Part shown: positions 30,919-44,480 of the stretch, piece after piece
Layout of the letters: every line of letters begins with the position of its first letter
Numbering within the stretch: position 1 is the stretch's first letter
NCBI GenBank assembly: GCA_032622095.1
Contig: CP136069.1
Span: forward strand, 186,421,122 to 186,485,121
Length of the DNA stretch: 64,000 bases
Reading direction: 5' to 3'
Source of the DNA: Siphonodentalium dalli
Lineage: Eukaryota; Mollusca; Scaphopoda; Gadilida; Siphonodentaliidae
The notes under the pieces: generated by a model
The model's input: only the letters and a program-made list of their open reading frames with translations
Told to the model about the DNA's origin: nothing
Database searches by the model: none
Program-made: the position numbers and the translations under genes

Positions 30919-31387
30919 GGTAAGGGGTGCCCAGATCCGCCAGATAGGTAGCACCACCCGAACGAAATGAATGTGGCGTGATATATTGTCGAGAGCCGGA
31001 CGTACGGAAAGCCTGACGGAGCACGGCCCGAAACTGCGCGACTGTGAGCGGGGTCTGAGCCTGGTGAGAAAGGAACAGTCCCGACTGGGAGCCGCGAATG
31101 GCAAGAAATGTGGTGGCCTCGCGCAGCGGGCAGATATGTGGATCAGTCGGCAGGCACGGAATGCGAGTATGAGCGGGAGGACCATATTGGTTCGTTTTAG
31201 AATGCCGGAGCCAAACGTCAATGGCGGAGCCGCTCAACGAGACATCGCGAAGAAATATAGCATGTCCAAAGTCGGCCTTGGACACAGCGGCCAGTTCCCC
31301 CACGCGGAGCAGTCCAAAAAAGGCCATCGTAAAGGCAGACGTAAACAAAGCGACCTCATGGGGCGACGAGCAGATGGCAAGATACAT
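30848..31387 (-). CDS. Tyrosine recombinase, C-terminal catalytic half (5'-truncated)
   Basis: 179 residues in one frame. The catalytic set of tyrosine recombinases is visible: Arg28 in GLLRVGEL, Lys64 in RHSKTNQYG, His139 and Arg142 in PHSFRSGGAT, the HRGRW block at 161-165, and the nucleophile Tyr173 in RRYIH. These enzymes cut and rejoin DNA through a 3'-phosphotyrosine. The GRW...RRYI spacing is the form seen in eukaryotic DIRS, Ngaro and Crypton recombinases. A full enzyme has about 150 more residues at the N-terminus (core-binding domain). Here the frame begins at a Met that falls within the start of the neighbouring 121-bp repeats, so the gene is broken by that junction. It ends in YIHSTSA and overlaps the SGNH frame. 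Confidence 0.8.
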   Translation of the reverse strand: MYLAICSSPHEVALFTSAFTMAFFGLLRVGELAAVSKADFGHAIFLRDVSLSGSAIDVWLRHSKTNQYGPPAHTRIPCLPTDPHICPLREATTFLAIRGSQSGLFLSHQAQTPLTVAQFRAVLRQAFRTSGSRQYITPHSFRSGGATYLADLGTPYHAIQHRGRWRCDVCRRYIHSTSA

Positions 31388-33050
31388 TCACATAGCAAAT
31401 TTCAAGTCGATAGCTCCACCCGTTTCCGAGATCTGGTCTGCGCATGCGCGAAGCTGACGTCGCACGGATTCGGCGACCCAATACAATTCGTATCCGGGGC
31501 AAGATATATTCACATAGTAAATTTCAAGTCGATAGCTCCACCGGTTTCCGAGATCTGGTCTGCGCATGCGCGAAGATGGCGTCGCACGGGCTCGGCGACC
31601 GGATAAAATTCGTACCCGGGGCAAGATACATTCACAAAGCAAATTTCAAGTCGATAGCTCCACCCGTTTCCGAGATCTCGTCTGCGCATGCGCTGCACGG
31701 GCGTCGCACGGGCTCGCCAATCCGACAACGACGACCGCCTGGTCAAACTACACACACGTACCAAGTTTCGTCCCGATCGGTCGAGAATCGTAGATTTGTA
31801 TAAATGACATACAGACAAACATACATACAGAGGTCTTCAAAAATACATATGAGACTAGCCGATGAGCCCGACGTTGTCCGGGCTATTCAAAAACCAAATT
31901 TCAAGTCGATAGCTCTACCCAGCCCGACGTTGTCCGGGCTATTCAAAAACCAAATTTCAAGTCGATAGCTGTGCCCGTTTCCGAGATCTGGTCTGCGCAT
32001 GCGCAAAGCTGGCGTCGCACGGGCTCGGCGACCCGATAAAATTCGTATCCGGGGCAAGATACATTCACATACCAAATTTCAAGATCGATTGCTCCACCCG
32101 TTTCCGAGATCTCGTCTGCGCATGCGCGAAGCTGGCGTCGCACGGGCTCGACGACCCGATACAATTCGTATACGGGGCAAGATACATTCACATAGCAAAT
32201 CTCAAGTCGATAGCTCCACCTGTTTCCGAGATCTCGTCTGCGCATGCGCTGCACGGGCGTCGCACGGGCTCGCCAATACGACAAAGACGACCGCCTGGTC
32301 AAACTACACACACGTAACAAGTTTCGTCCCGATCGGTCGAGAATTGTAGATTTGTATAAATGACATACAGACAAACATACAGACACACATACAGACAAAC
32401 AGAGGTCTTCAAAATATATATGAGACTAGCCGATGAGCCCGACGTTGTCCGGGCTATTCAAAAACCAAATTTCAAGTCGATGGCTCCACCCGTTTCGGAG
32501 ATCTGGTCTGCGCATGCGCGAAGCTGGCGTCGCACGGGTCGGCGACCCGATAAAATTCGTATCCGGGGCAAGATACATTCACATAGCAAATTTCAAGTCG
32601 ATAACTCCACCGGTTTCCGAGATCTGGTCTGCGCATGCGCGAAGCTGGCGTCGCACGGACTCGTCGACCCGATAAAATTCGTATCCGGGGCAAGATGCAT
32701 TCACATACCAAATTTCAAGTCGATAGCTCCACCCGTTTCCGAGATCTCGTCTGCGCATGCGCGAAACTGGCGTCGCACGGGCTCGGAGACCCGATAAAAT
32801 TCGTATCCGGGGCAAGATACATTCACATAGCAGATTTCAAGTCGATAGCTCCACCCGTTTCTGAGATCTCGTCTGCGCATGCGCGAAGCGGGCGCCGCAC
32901 GGGCTCGCCAATACGACAGCGTCGACCGCCTGGTCAAACTACACACATGTACCAAGTTTCGTCCCGATCGGTCGAGAATCGTAGATTTGTATTAATGACA
33001 AACAAACAGACAGACAAACAGACAGACAGAGGTCTTCAAAATATATATGA
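31377..33050. repeat. 121-bp tandem repeats in three modules with microsatellite tails
   Basis: The unit begins about GCAAGATACATTCACATAGC and contains ATTTCAAGTCGATAGCTCCA, CCGAGATCT, a TGCGCATGCGC palindrome and AAATTCGTA. Ten palindromes mark ten units or partial units. Each of three modules ends in a distinct tail (AAGTTTCGTCCCGATCGGTC, then GTAGATTTGTAT, then ACAGACAAAC microsatellite and GAGGTCTTCAAAA) at about 31741-31845, 32298-32415 and 32934-33048. Core repeats followed by a short microsatellite tail recall the organisation of pearl/Helitron-like non-autonomous elements in molluscs. I did not find firm Helitron ends. Long frames on both strands come from the repeat and are not genes. 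Confidence 0.85.
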
Positions 33051-34280
33051 GATGACACAATTCTCGCAGGCGGATGATTGTTCGAAGACTATAGCGCGTG
33101 AGATTGCCTGTCAATGTCAATTTGTTTACTGTTACTCGGTAAACTAACTATCGGTAAGTAACTATACTCTTAAGTTTTTCAGATCCATTTCCGTGCATCT
33201 CTAGATTTATATCATCATGTAGTGTTTCTCCGTTTTTTTCTTTTTTGTTTGTTTTGTGTTGTTTTGTTTTGTTTCGGTTTTTAATTGATTATTTTTACTT
33301 TTGGTACTTTTTTCGTTTCTTTAAATTAGTTTTTTTTGTGTCAATTTATTTTGATATTTTATTTATTACTTTGGGTTTTTTTTCGAATTAATATTTTCAC
33401 TTTTTTCGCTCCTTCATGTTTGATTAGAGTTAGATTGTTTCGTGTAATTTCATGTCATTATGTTTGTTACTTTTGTTCGATTATGTAACTCTGCGTGTAT
33501 GGAGGAAAGCAATAAATATATACATATATTCAAATATGCTGATTTCGAGCTTGTCATTTCAATATTTTATCTCGTTTCTAGGAAATATTTTGTTTTATTT
33601 CTTATTCCACGAACTGAGATAGGAACACATAACTTTTGTAGTAGAACTTCTCAACTTTATCAGTGTGCTGGGAATATCGATTGTAATATGGGTAGCCCCA
33701 GCTGTTTCTCGTGTGTGTTGGGAAGAACGATAAAATTGTTCGTTTGCAGTCTAGTTGTGATAGTTTTAAAGATCGACAGTCCGTTCTGACAGCAAATTCG
33801 TCCAAATTTTTCAAAGAAAAAATTCAGCTTGAAATGCAGACAAAATAATATTGAAAAATACCTACCATCACCATCATACTTGTAGTATATACAGACAATA
33901 CACGAATTAATCTATCAAATATACATTGAAAACGAATACAAACAATCACGACTGAGAGCGTGATATTTAATATATACCGATATCTTGGGACACTTATCAT
34001 GGGCGCTTATAAGAGACGACCATTGGAATTTATGCTTGGAACAAAAAAGACAAAAAGCATTGAAACTTCTTTTTGAAGTCGATATCTGGCCACCAACGCA
34101 TCATATTGATGAGCTCACTCGTGGGATCTTATATTTGTTATACAAAACTTGTCTTCCATGGTGCTAAATCAGATGGGGCATTACTCTGGCATCATTGTTC
34201 GCAATCACAGGAACATGGAAATATGTACAGGTACTAATACTACAAACGATAGTTTTATTTCATCTGATAAACAACCCTGA
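33051..34280. other. Non-coding DNA with T-rich block
   Basis: The block at 33220-33410 is T-rich low-complexity DNA (TTTTGTTTTG, TTTTTTTCG words). A frame at 33985-34167 (60 codons) has a plausible start but no recognisable domain and no supporting context. Nothing else is seen before the satellite. Confidence 0.5.
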
Positions 34281-37200
34281 AGTAGCCATCACACTACCTT
34301 AAATCTGTAGTAGCTATCACACTACCTTAATTATGTAGGAGCCATCACACTACCTTAATTCTGTAGGAGCCATCACACTACCTTAATTATGTAGGAGCCA
34401 TCACACTACCTTAATTCTGTAGGAGCCATCACACTACCTTAATTATGTAGGAGCCATCACACTACCTTAATTATGTAGGAGCCATCACACTACCTTAATT
34501 ATGTAGGAGCCATCACACTACCTTAATTATGTAGGAGCCATCACACTACCTTAATTATGTAGTAGCCATCACACTACCTTAATTATGTAGTAGCCATCAC
34601 ACTACCTTAATTATGTAGGAGCTATCACACTACCTTAATTATGTAGGAGCCATCACACTACCTTAATTCTGTAGGAGCCATCGCAATACCTTAATTATGT
34701 AGGAGCTATCACACTACCTTAATTATGTAGGAGCTATCACACTACCTTAATTATGTAGGAGCCATCACACTACCTTAATTCTGTAGGAGCCATCACAATA
34801 CCTTAATTATGTAGGAGCCATCACACTACCTTAATTATGTAGGAGCCATCACACTACCTTAATTCTGTAGGAGCCATCACACTACCTTAATTATGTAGGA
34901 GCCATCACACTACCTTAATTATGTAGGAGCCATCACACTACCTTAATTATGTAGGAGCCATCACACTACCTTAATTATGTAGTAGCCATCACACTACCTT
35001 AAATCTGTAGTAGCCATCACACTACCTTAAATCTGTAGTAGCCATCACACTACCTTAAATCTGTAGTAGCCATCACACTACCTTAATTATGTAGGAGCCA
35101 TCACACTACCTTAAATCTGTAGTAGCCATCACACTACCTTAAATCTGTAGTAGCCATCACACTACCTTACTACCTTAAATCTGTAGTAGCCATCACACTA
35201 CCTTAATTATGTAGGAGCTATCACACTACCTTAAATCTGTAGTAGCCATCACACTACCTTAATTATGTAGGAGCCATCACACTACCTTAATTATGTAGTA
35301 GCCATCACACTACCTTAAATCTGTAGTAGCCATCACACTACCTTAAATCTGTAGTAGCCATCACACTACCTTAAATCTGTAGTAGCCATCACACTACCTT
35401 AATTATGTAGGAGCCATCACACTACCTTAAATCTGTAGTAGCCATCACACTACCTTAAATCTGTAGTAGCCATCACACTACCTTAATTATGTAGGAGCCA
35501 TCACACTACCTTAATTATGTAGGAGCCATCACACTACCTTAAATCTGTAGTAGCCATCATACTACCTTAAATCTGTAGTAGCCATCACACTACCTTAAAT
35601 CTGTAGTAGCCATCACACTACCTTAATTATGTAGGAGCCATCACACTACCTTAAATCTGTAGTAGCCATCACACTACCTTAAATCTGTAGTAGCCATCAC
35701 ACTACCTTAATTATGTAGTAGCCATCACACTACCTTAATTATGTAGGAGCCATCACACTACCTTAATTATGTAGGAGCCATCACACTACCTTAATTATGT
35801 AGGAGCCATCACACTACCTTAATTATGTAGCAGCCATCACACTACCTTAATTATGTAGGAGCCATCACACTACCTTAATTATGTAGGAGCCATCACACTA
35901 CCTTAATTATGTAGGAGCCATCACACTACCTTAATTATGTAGGAGCCATCACAATACCTTAATTATGTAGTAGCCATCACACTACCTTAATTATGTAGGA
36001 GCCATCACACTACCTTAATTATGTAGGAGCCATCACACTACCTTAATTATGTAGGAGCCATCACACTACCTTAATTATGTAGGAGCTATCACACTACCTT
36101 AATTATGTAGGAGCCATCACACTACCTTAATTATGTAGGAGCTATCACACTACCTTAATTATGTAGGAGCCATCACACTACCTTAATTATGTAGGAGCCA
36201 TCACACTACCTTAATTATGTAGGAGCCATCACACTACCTTAATTATGTAGTAGCCATCACACTACCTTAATTATGTAGGAGCCATCACACTACCTTAATT
36301 ATGTAGGAGCCATCACACTACCTTAATTATGTAGGAGCTATCACACTACCTTAATTATGTAGGAGCTATCACACTACCTTAAATCTGTAGGAGCCATCAC
36401 ACTACCTTAATTATGTAGGAGCCATCACACTACCTTAATTATGTAGGAGCCATCACACTACCTTAATTATGTAGGAGCCATCACACTACCTTAATTATGT
36501 AGTAGCCATCACACTACCTTAATTATGTAGGAGCTATCACACTACCTTAATTATGTAGTAGCCATCACACTACCTTAATTATGTAGGAGCCATCACACTA
36601 CCTTAATTATGTAGTAGCCATCACACTACCTTAATTATGTAGGAGCTATCACACTACCTTAATTATGTAGGAGCCATCACACTACCTTAATTATGTAGGA
36701 GCCATCACACTACCTTAATTATGTAGGAGCCATCACACTACCTTAATTATGTAGTAGCCATCACACTACCTTAATTATGTAGGAGCCATCACACTACCTT
36801 AATTATGTAGGAGCTATCACACTACCTTAATTATGTAGGAGCTATCACACTACCTTAATTATGTAGGAGCTATCACACTACCTTAATTATGTAGGAGCTA
36901 TCACACTACCTTAATTATGTAGTAGCCATCACACTACCTTAATTATGTAGGAGCCATCACACTACCTTAATTATGTAGTAGCCATCACACTACCTTAATT
37001 ATGTAGGAGCTATCACACTACCTTAATTATGTAGGAGCCATCACACTACCTTAATTATGTAGGAGCTATCACACTACCTTAATTATGTAGGAGCTATCAC
37101 ACTACCTTAATTATGTAGGAGCCATCACACTACCTTAATTATGTAGGAGCCATCACACTACCTTAATTATGTAGGAGCCATCACACTACCTTAATTATGT

Positions 37201-40200
37201 AGTAGCCATCACACTACCTTAATTATGTAGGAGCTATCACACTACCTTAATTATGTAGTAGCCATCACACTACCTTAATTATGTAGTAGCTATCACACTA
37301 CCTTAATTATGTAGGAGCTATCACACTACCTTAATTATGTAGGAGCCATCACACTACCTTAATTGTGTAGGAGCTATCACACTACCTTAATTATGTAGGA
37401 GCTATCACACTACCTTAATTCTGTAGTAGCCATCACACTACCTTAATTGTGTAGGAGCTATCACACTACCTCAATTATGTAGGAGCTATCAGACTACCTT
37501 AATTATGTAGGAGCTATCACACTACCTTAATTATGTAGGAGCCATCACACTACCTTAATTGTGTAGGAGCTATCACACTACCTTAATTATGTAGGAGCCA
37601 TCACACTACCTTAATTATGTAGGAGCCATCACACTACCTTAATTATGTAGGAGCTATCACACTACCTTAATTATGTAGGAGCCATCACACTACCTTAATT
37701 ATGTAGGAGCCATCACACTACCTTAATTCTGTAGGAGCCATCACACTACCTTAATTATGTAGGAGCCATCACACTACCTTAATTCTGTAGGAGCCATCAC
37801 ACTACCTTAATTCTGTAGGAGCCATCATACTACCTTAATTCTGTAGGAGCTATCACACTACCTTAATTATGTAGGAGCCATCACACTACCTTAATTGTGT
37901 AGGAGCTATCACACTACCTTAATTATGTAGGAGCTATCACACTACCTTAATTATGTAGGAGCCATCACACTACCTTAATTATGTAGGAGCCATCACACTA
38001 CCTTAATTATGTAGGAGCTATCACACTACCTTAATTATGTAGGAGCCATCACACTACCCTAATTATGTAGGAGCTATCACACTACCTTAATTATGTAGTA
38101 GCTATCACACTACCTTAATTATGTAGTAGCTATCACACTACCTTAATTATGTAGGAGCTATCACACTACCTTAATTATGTAGGAGCCATCACACTACCTT
38201 AATTATGTAGGAGCCATCACACTACCTTAATTGTGTAGGAGCTATCACACTACCTTAATTATGTAGGAGCTATCACACTACCTTAATTATGTAGGAGCTA
38301 TCACACTACCTTAATTGTGTAGGAGCTATCACACTACCTTAATTGTGTAGGAGCTATCACACTACCTTAATTATGTAGGAGCCATCACACTACCTTAATT
38401 ATGTAGGAGCTATCACACTACCTTAATTATGTAGGAGCTATCACACTACCTTAATTATTTAGGAGCTATCACACTACCTTAATTACGTAGGAGCTATCAC
38501 ACTACCTTAATTATGTAGGAGCCATCACACTACCTTAATTATGTAGGAGCCATCACACTACCTTAATTATGTAGGAGCCATCACACTACCTTAATTATGT
38601 AGGAGCCATCACACTACCTTAATTATGTAGGAGCCATCACACTACCTTAATTATGTAGGAGCCATCACACTACCTTAATTATGTAGGAGCTATCACACTA
38701 CCTTAATTATGTAGGAGCCATCACACTACCTTAATTATGTAGGAGCCATCACACTACCTTAATTATGTAGGAGCCATCACACTACCTTAATTATGTAGGA
38801 GCCATCACACTACCTTAATTATGTAGGAGCCATCACACTACCTTAATTATGTAGGAGCCATCACACTACCTTAATTGTGTAGGAGCTATCACACTACCTT
38901 AATTATGTAGGAGCCATCACACTACCTTAATTATGTAGGAGCCATCACACTACCTTAATTATGTAGGAGCCATCACACTACCTTAATTATGTAGGAGCTA
39001 TCACACTACCTTAATTATGTAGTAGCTATCACACTACCTTAATTATGTAGGAGCTATCACACTACCTTAATTATGTAGGAGCCATCACACTACCTTAATT
39101 ATGTAGGAGCTATCACACTACCTTAATTATGTAGGAGCTATCACACTACCTTAATTGTGTAGGAGCTATCACACTACCTTAATTATGTAGGAGCCATCAA
39201 ACTACCTTAATTATGTAGGAGCCATCACACTACCTTAATTATGTAGGAGCTATCACACTACCTTAATTATGTAGGAGCCATCACACTACCTTAATTATGT
39301 AGGAGCCATCACACTACCTTAATTCTGTAGGAGCTATCACACTACCTTAATTATGTAGGAGCCATCACATTACCTTAATTATGTAGTAGCCATCACACTA
39401 CCTTAATTATGTAGGAGCTATCACACTACCTTAATTATGTAGGAGCCATCACACTACCTTAATTCTGCAGGAGCCATCACACTACCTTAATTCTGTAGGA
39501 GCCATCACACTACCTTAATTATGTAGGAGCCATCACACTACCTTAATTATGTAGGAGCTATCACACTACCTTAATTATGTAGGAGCCATCACACTACCTT
39601 AATTATGTAGTAGCTATCACACTACCTTAATTATGTAGGAGCCATCACACTACCTTAATTATGTAGGAGCTATCACACTACCTTAATTATGTAGGAGCCA
39701 TCACACTACCATAATTCTGAAGGAGCCATCACACTACCTTAATTATGTAGGAGCTATCACACTACCTTAATTCTGTAGGAGCTATCACACTACCTTAATT
39801 CTGTAGGAGCCATCACACTACCTTAATTCTGTAGGAGCCATCACACTACCTTAATTATGTAGGAGCCATCACACTACCTTAATTATGTAGGAGCCATCTC
39901 ACTACCTTAATTATGTAGTAGCCATCACACTACCTTAATTATGTAGGAGCCATCACACTACCTTAATTATGTAGGAGCCATCACACTACCTTAATTATGT
40001 AGGAGCCATCATACTACCTTAATTCTGTAGGAGCCATCACACTACCTTAATTATGTAGGAGCCATCACACTACCTTAATTATGTAGGAGCCATCACACTA
40101 CCTTAATTGTGTAGGAGCCATCACACTACCTTAATTATATAGGAGCTATCACACTACCTTAATTATGTAGGAGCTATCACACTACCTTAATTATGTAGGA

Positions 40201-42269
40201 GCTATCACACTACCTTAATTATGTAGGAGCTATCACACTACCTTAATTATGTAGGAGCTATCACACTACCTTAATTATGTAGGAGCCATCACACTACCTT
40301 AATTGTGTAGGAGCCATCACACTACCTTAATTATGTAGGAGCCATCACACTACCTTAATTCTGTAGGAGCTATCACACTACCTTAATTATGTAGGAGCTA
40401 TCACACTACCTTAATTATGTAGGAGCTATCACACTACCTTAATTATGTAGGAGCCATCACACTACCTTAATTATGTAGTAGCCATCACACTACCTTAATT
40501 ATGTAGGAGCCATCACACTACCTTAATTATGTAGGAGCTATCACACTACCTTAATTATGTAGGAGCCATCACACTACCTTAATTATGTAGGAGCCATCAC
40601 ACTACCTTAATTATGTAGGAGCCATCACACTACCTTAATTATGTAGGAGCCATCACACTACCTTAATTATGTAGGAGCCATCACACTACCTTAATTATGT
40701 AGGAGCCATCACACTACCTTAATTATGTAGGAGCCATCACACTACCTTAATTATGTAGGAGCCATCACACTACCTTAATTCTGTAGGAGCCATCACACTA
40801 CCTTAATTATGTAGGAGCCATCACACTACCTTAATTATGTAGGAGCCATCACACTACCTTAATTCTGTAGGAGCCATCACACTACCTTAATTCTGTAGGA
40901 GCTATCACACTACCTTAATTATGTAGGAGCTATCACACTACCTTAATTCTGTAGGAGCCATCACACTACCTTAATTCTGTAGGAGCTATCACACTACCTT
41001 AATTATGTAGGAGCCATCACACTACCTTAATTATGTAGGAGCTATCACACTACCTTAATTATGTAGGAGCCATCACACTACCTTAATTCTGTAGGAGCCA
41101 TCACACTACCTTAATTCTGTAGGAGCTATCACACTACCTTAATTATGTAGGAGCTATCACACTACCTTAATTCTGTAGGAGCTATCACACTACCTTAATT
41201 CTGTAGGAGCTATCACACTACCTTAATTATGTAGGAGCTATCACACTACCTTAATTATGTAGGAGCCATCACACTACCTTAATTATGTAGGAGCCATCAC
41301 ACTACCTTAATTATGTAGGAGCCATCACACTACCTTAATTATGTAGGAGCTATCACACTACCTTAATTATGTAGGAGCTATCACACTACCTTAATTATGT
41401 AGGAGCCATCACACTACCTTAATTATGTAGGAGCCATCACACTACCTTAATTATGTAGGAGCCATCACACTACCTTAATTATGTAGGAGCCATCACACTA
41501 CCTTAATTATGTAGGAGCCATCACACTACCTTAATTATGTAGGAGCTATCACACTACCTTAATTATGTAGGAGCCATCACACTACCTTAATTATGTAGGA
41601 GCCATCACACTACCTTAATTATGTAGGAGCCATCACACTACCTTAATTATGTAGGAGCCATCACACTACCTTAATTATGTAGGAGCTATCACACTACCTT
41701 AATTATGTAGGAGCCATCACACTACCTTAATTATGTAGGAGCCATCACACTACCTTAATTATGTAGGAGCCATCACACTACCTTAATTATGTAGGAGCCA
41801 TCACACTACCTTAATTATGTAGGAGCCATCACACTACCTTAATTATGTAGGAGCCATCACACTACCTTAATTATGTAGGAGCCATCACACTACCTTAATT
41901 ATGTAGGAGCCATCACACTACCTTAATTATGTAGGAGCCATCACACTACCTTAATTATGTAGGAGCTATCACACTACCTTAATTATGTAGGAGCCATCAC
42001 ACTACCTTAATTATGTAGGAGCCATCACACTACCTTAATTATGTAGGAGCCATCACACTACCTTAATTATGTAGGAGCCATCACACTACCTTAATTATGT
42101 AGGAGCCATCACACTACCTTAATTATGTAGGAGCCATCACACTACCTTAATTATGTAGGAGCCATCACACTACCTTAATTATGTAGGAGCCATCACACTA
42201 CCTTAATTATGTAGGAGCCATCACACTACCTTAATTATGTAGGAGCCATCACACTACCTTAATTATGTA

Positions 42270-44175
42270 GGAGCCATTACACTACCTTAATTATGTAGGA
42301 GCCATCACACTACCTTAATTATGTAGGAGCTATCACACTACCTTAATTATGTAGGAGCCATAACACTACCTTAATTATGTAGGAGCTATCACACTACCTT
42401 AATTATGTAGGAGCCATCACACTACCTTAATTATGTAGGAGCCATCACACTACCTTAATTCGGTAGGAGCCATCACACTACCTTAATTATGTAGGAGCCA
42501 TCACACTACCTTAATTATGTAGGAGCCATCACACTAACTTAATTATGTAGGAGCCATCACACTACCTTAATTATGTAGGAGCCATCACACTACCTTAATT
42601 ATGTAGGAGCTATCACACTACCTTAATTATGTAGGAGCTATCACACTACCTTAATTATGTAGGAGCCATCACACTACCTTAATTATGTAGGAGCTATCAC
42701 ACTACCTTAATTATGTAGGAGCTATCACACTACCTTAATTATGTAGGAGCTATCACACTACCTTAATTATGTAGGAGCTATCACACTACCTTAATTATGT
42801 AGGAGCCATCACACTACCTTAATTATGTAGGAGCCATCACACTACCTTAATTATGTAGGAGCCATCACACTACCTTAATTCGGTAGGAGCCATCACACTA
42901 CCTTAATTATGTAGCAGCCATCACACTACCTTAATTATGTAGGAGCCATCACACTACCTTAATTATGTAGGAGCTATCACACTACCTTAATTATGTAGGA
43001 GCTATCACACTACCTTAATTATGTAGGAGCCATCACACTACCTTAATTATGTAGGAGCCATCACACTACCTTAATTATGTAGGAGCCATCACACTACCTT
43101 AATTATGTAGGAGCCATCACACTACCTTAATTATGTAGGAGCCATCACACTACCTTAATTATGTAGGAGCCATCACACTACCTTAATTATGTAGGAGCCA
43201 TCACACTACCTTAATTATGTAGGAGCCATTACACTACCTTAATTATGTAGGAGCCATCACACTACCTTAATTATGTAGGAGCTATCACACTACCTTAATT
43301 ATGTAGGAGCCATAACACTACCTTAATTATGTAGGAGCTATCACACTACCTTAATTATGTAGGAGCCATCACACTACCTTAATTATGTAGGAGCCATCAC
43401 ACTACCTTAATTCGGTAGGAGCCATCACACTACCTTAATTATGTAGGAGCCATCACACTACCTTAATTATGTAGGAGCCATCACACTAACTTAATTATGT
43501 AGGAGCCATCACACTACCTTAATTATGTAGGAGCCATCACACTACCTTAATTATGTAGGAGCTATCACACTACCTTAATTATGTAGGAGCTATCACACTA
43601 CCTTAATTATGTAGGAGCCATCACACTACCTTAATTATGTAGGAGCTATCACACTACCTTAATTATGTAGGAGCTATCACACTACCTTAATTATGTAGGA
43701 GCTATCACACTACCTTAATTATGTAGGAGCTATCACACTACCTTAATTATGTAGGAGCCATCACACTACCTTAATTATGTAGGAGCCATCACACTACCTT
43801 AATTATGTAGGAGCCATCACACTACCTTAATTCGGTAGGAGCCATCACACTACCTTAATTATGTAGGAGCCATCACACTACCTTAATTATGTAGGAGCCA
43901 TCACACTACCTTAATTATGTAGGAGCTATCACACTACCTTAATTATGTAGGAGCTATCACACTACCTTAATTATGTAGGAGCCATCACACTACCTTAATT
44001 ATGTAGGAGCCATCACACTACCTTAATTATGTAGGAGCCATCACACTACCTTAATTATGTAGGAGCTATCACACTACCTTAATTATGTAGGAGCCATCAC
44101 ACTACCTTAATTATGTAGGAGCCATCACACTACCTTAATTATGTAGGAGCTATCACACTACCTTAATTATGTAGG
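42270..44175. repeat. 952-bp higher-order duplication in the satellite (34 monomers)
   Basis: Rare monomer variants recur exactly 952 bases apart: GAGCCATTAC at 42271 and 43223, GAGCCATAACAC at 42355 and 43307, TTCGGTAGG at 42459 and 43411 and again at 42879 and 43831, and CACTAACTT at 42532 and 43484. The two TTCGG marks inside each copy are 420 bases (15 monomers) apart. A GTAGCAGCC variant near 42911 is not in the second copy, so some change followed the duplication. Confidence 0.9.
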
Positions 44176-44480
44176 AGCCATCACACTACCTTAATTCGGT
44201 AGGAGCCATCACACTACCTTAATTATGTAGGAGCCATCACACTACCTTAATTATGTAGGAGCCATCACACTACCTTAATTATGTAGGAGCTATCACACTA
44301 CCTTAATTATGTAGGAGCTATCACACTACCTTAATTCTGTAGGAGCCATCACACTACCTTAATTATGTAGGAGCTATCACACTACCTTAATTTCTGTAGG
44401 AGCTATCACACTACCTTAATTATGTAGGAGCCATCACACTACCTTAATTATGTAGGAGCCATCACACTACCTTAATTATG

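Larger units (their letters stand above)
29602..31387 (-). mobile_element. Truncated tyrosine-recombinase element (DIRS/Ngaro- or Crypton-like)
   Basis: The minus-strand unit has a recombinase C-terminal half, an overlapping SGNH hydrolase ORF and a 3' non-coding terminus (29602-30234). The first 402 bases of that terminus recur at 16992. The 5' side is cut off at about 31387, exactly where a 121-bp repeat cluster begins. Any reverse transcriptase that would separate a DIRS/Ngaro element from a Crypton is missing, so the class stays open. GC content is clearly higher than in the surrounding DNA. Confidence 0.65.

Noticed and set aside
31388-33147. Overlapping frames of 60-170 codons on both strands
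   Set aside because: All derive from the 121-bp repeats; the unit length is not a multiple of three, and frames on both strands are open at once.
33985-34167. Small 60-codon frame beside the satellite
   Set aside because: Length is within chance expectation and there is no domain, signal peptide or splice evidence.
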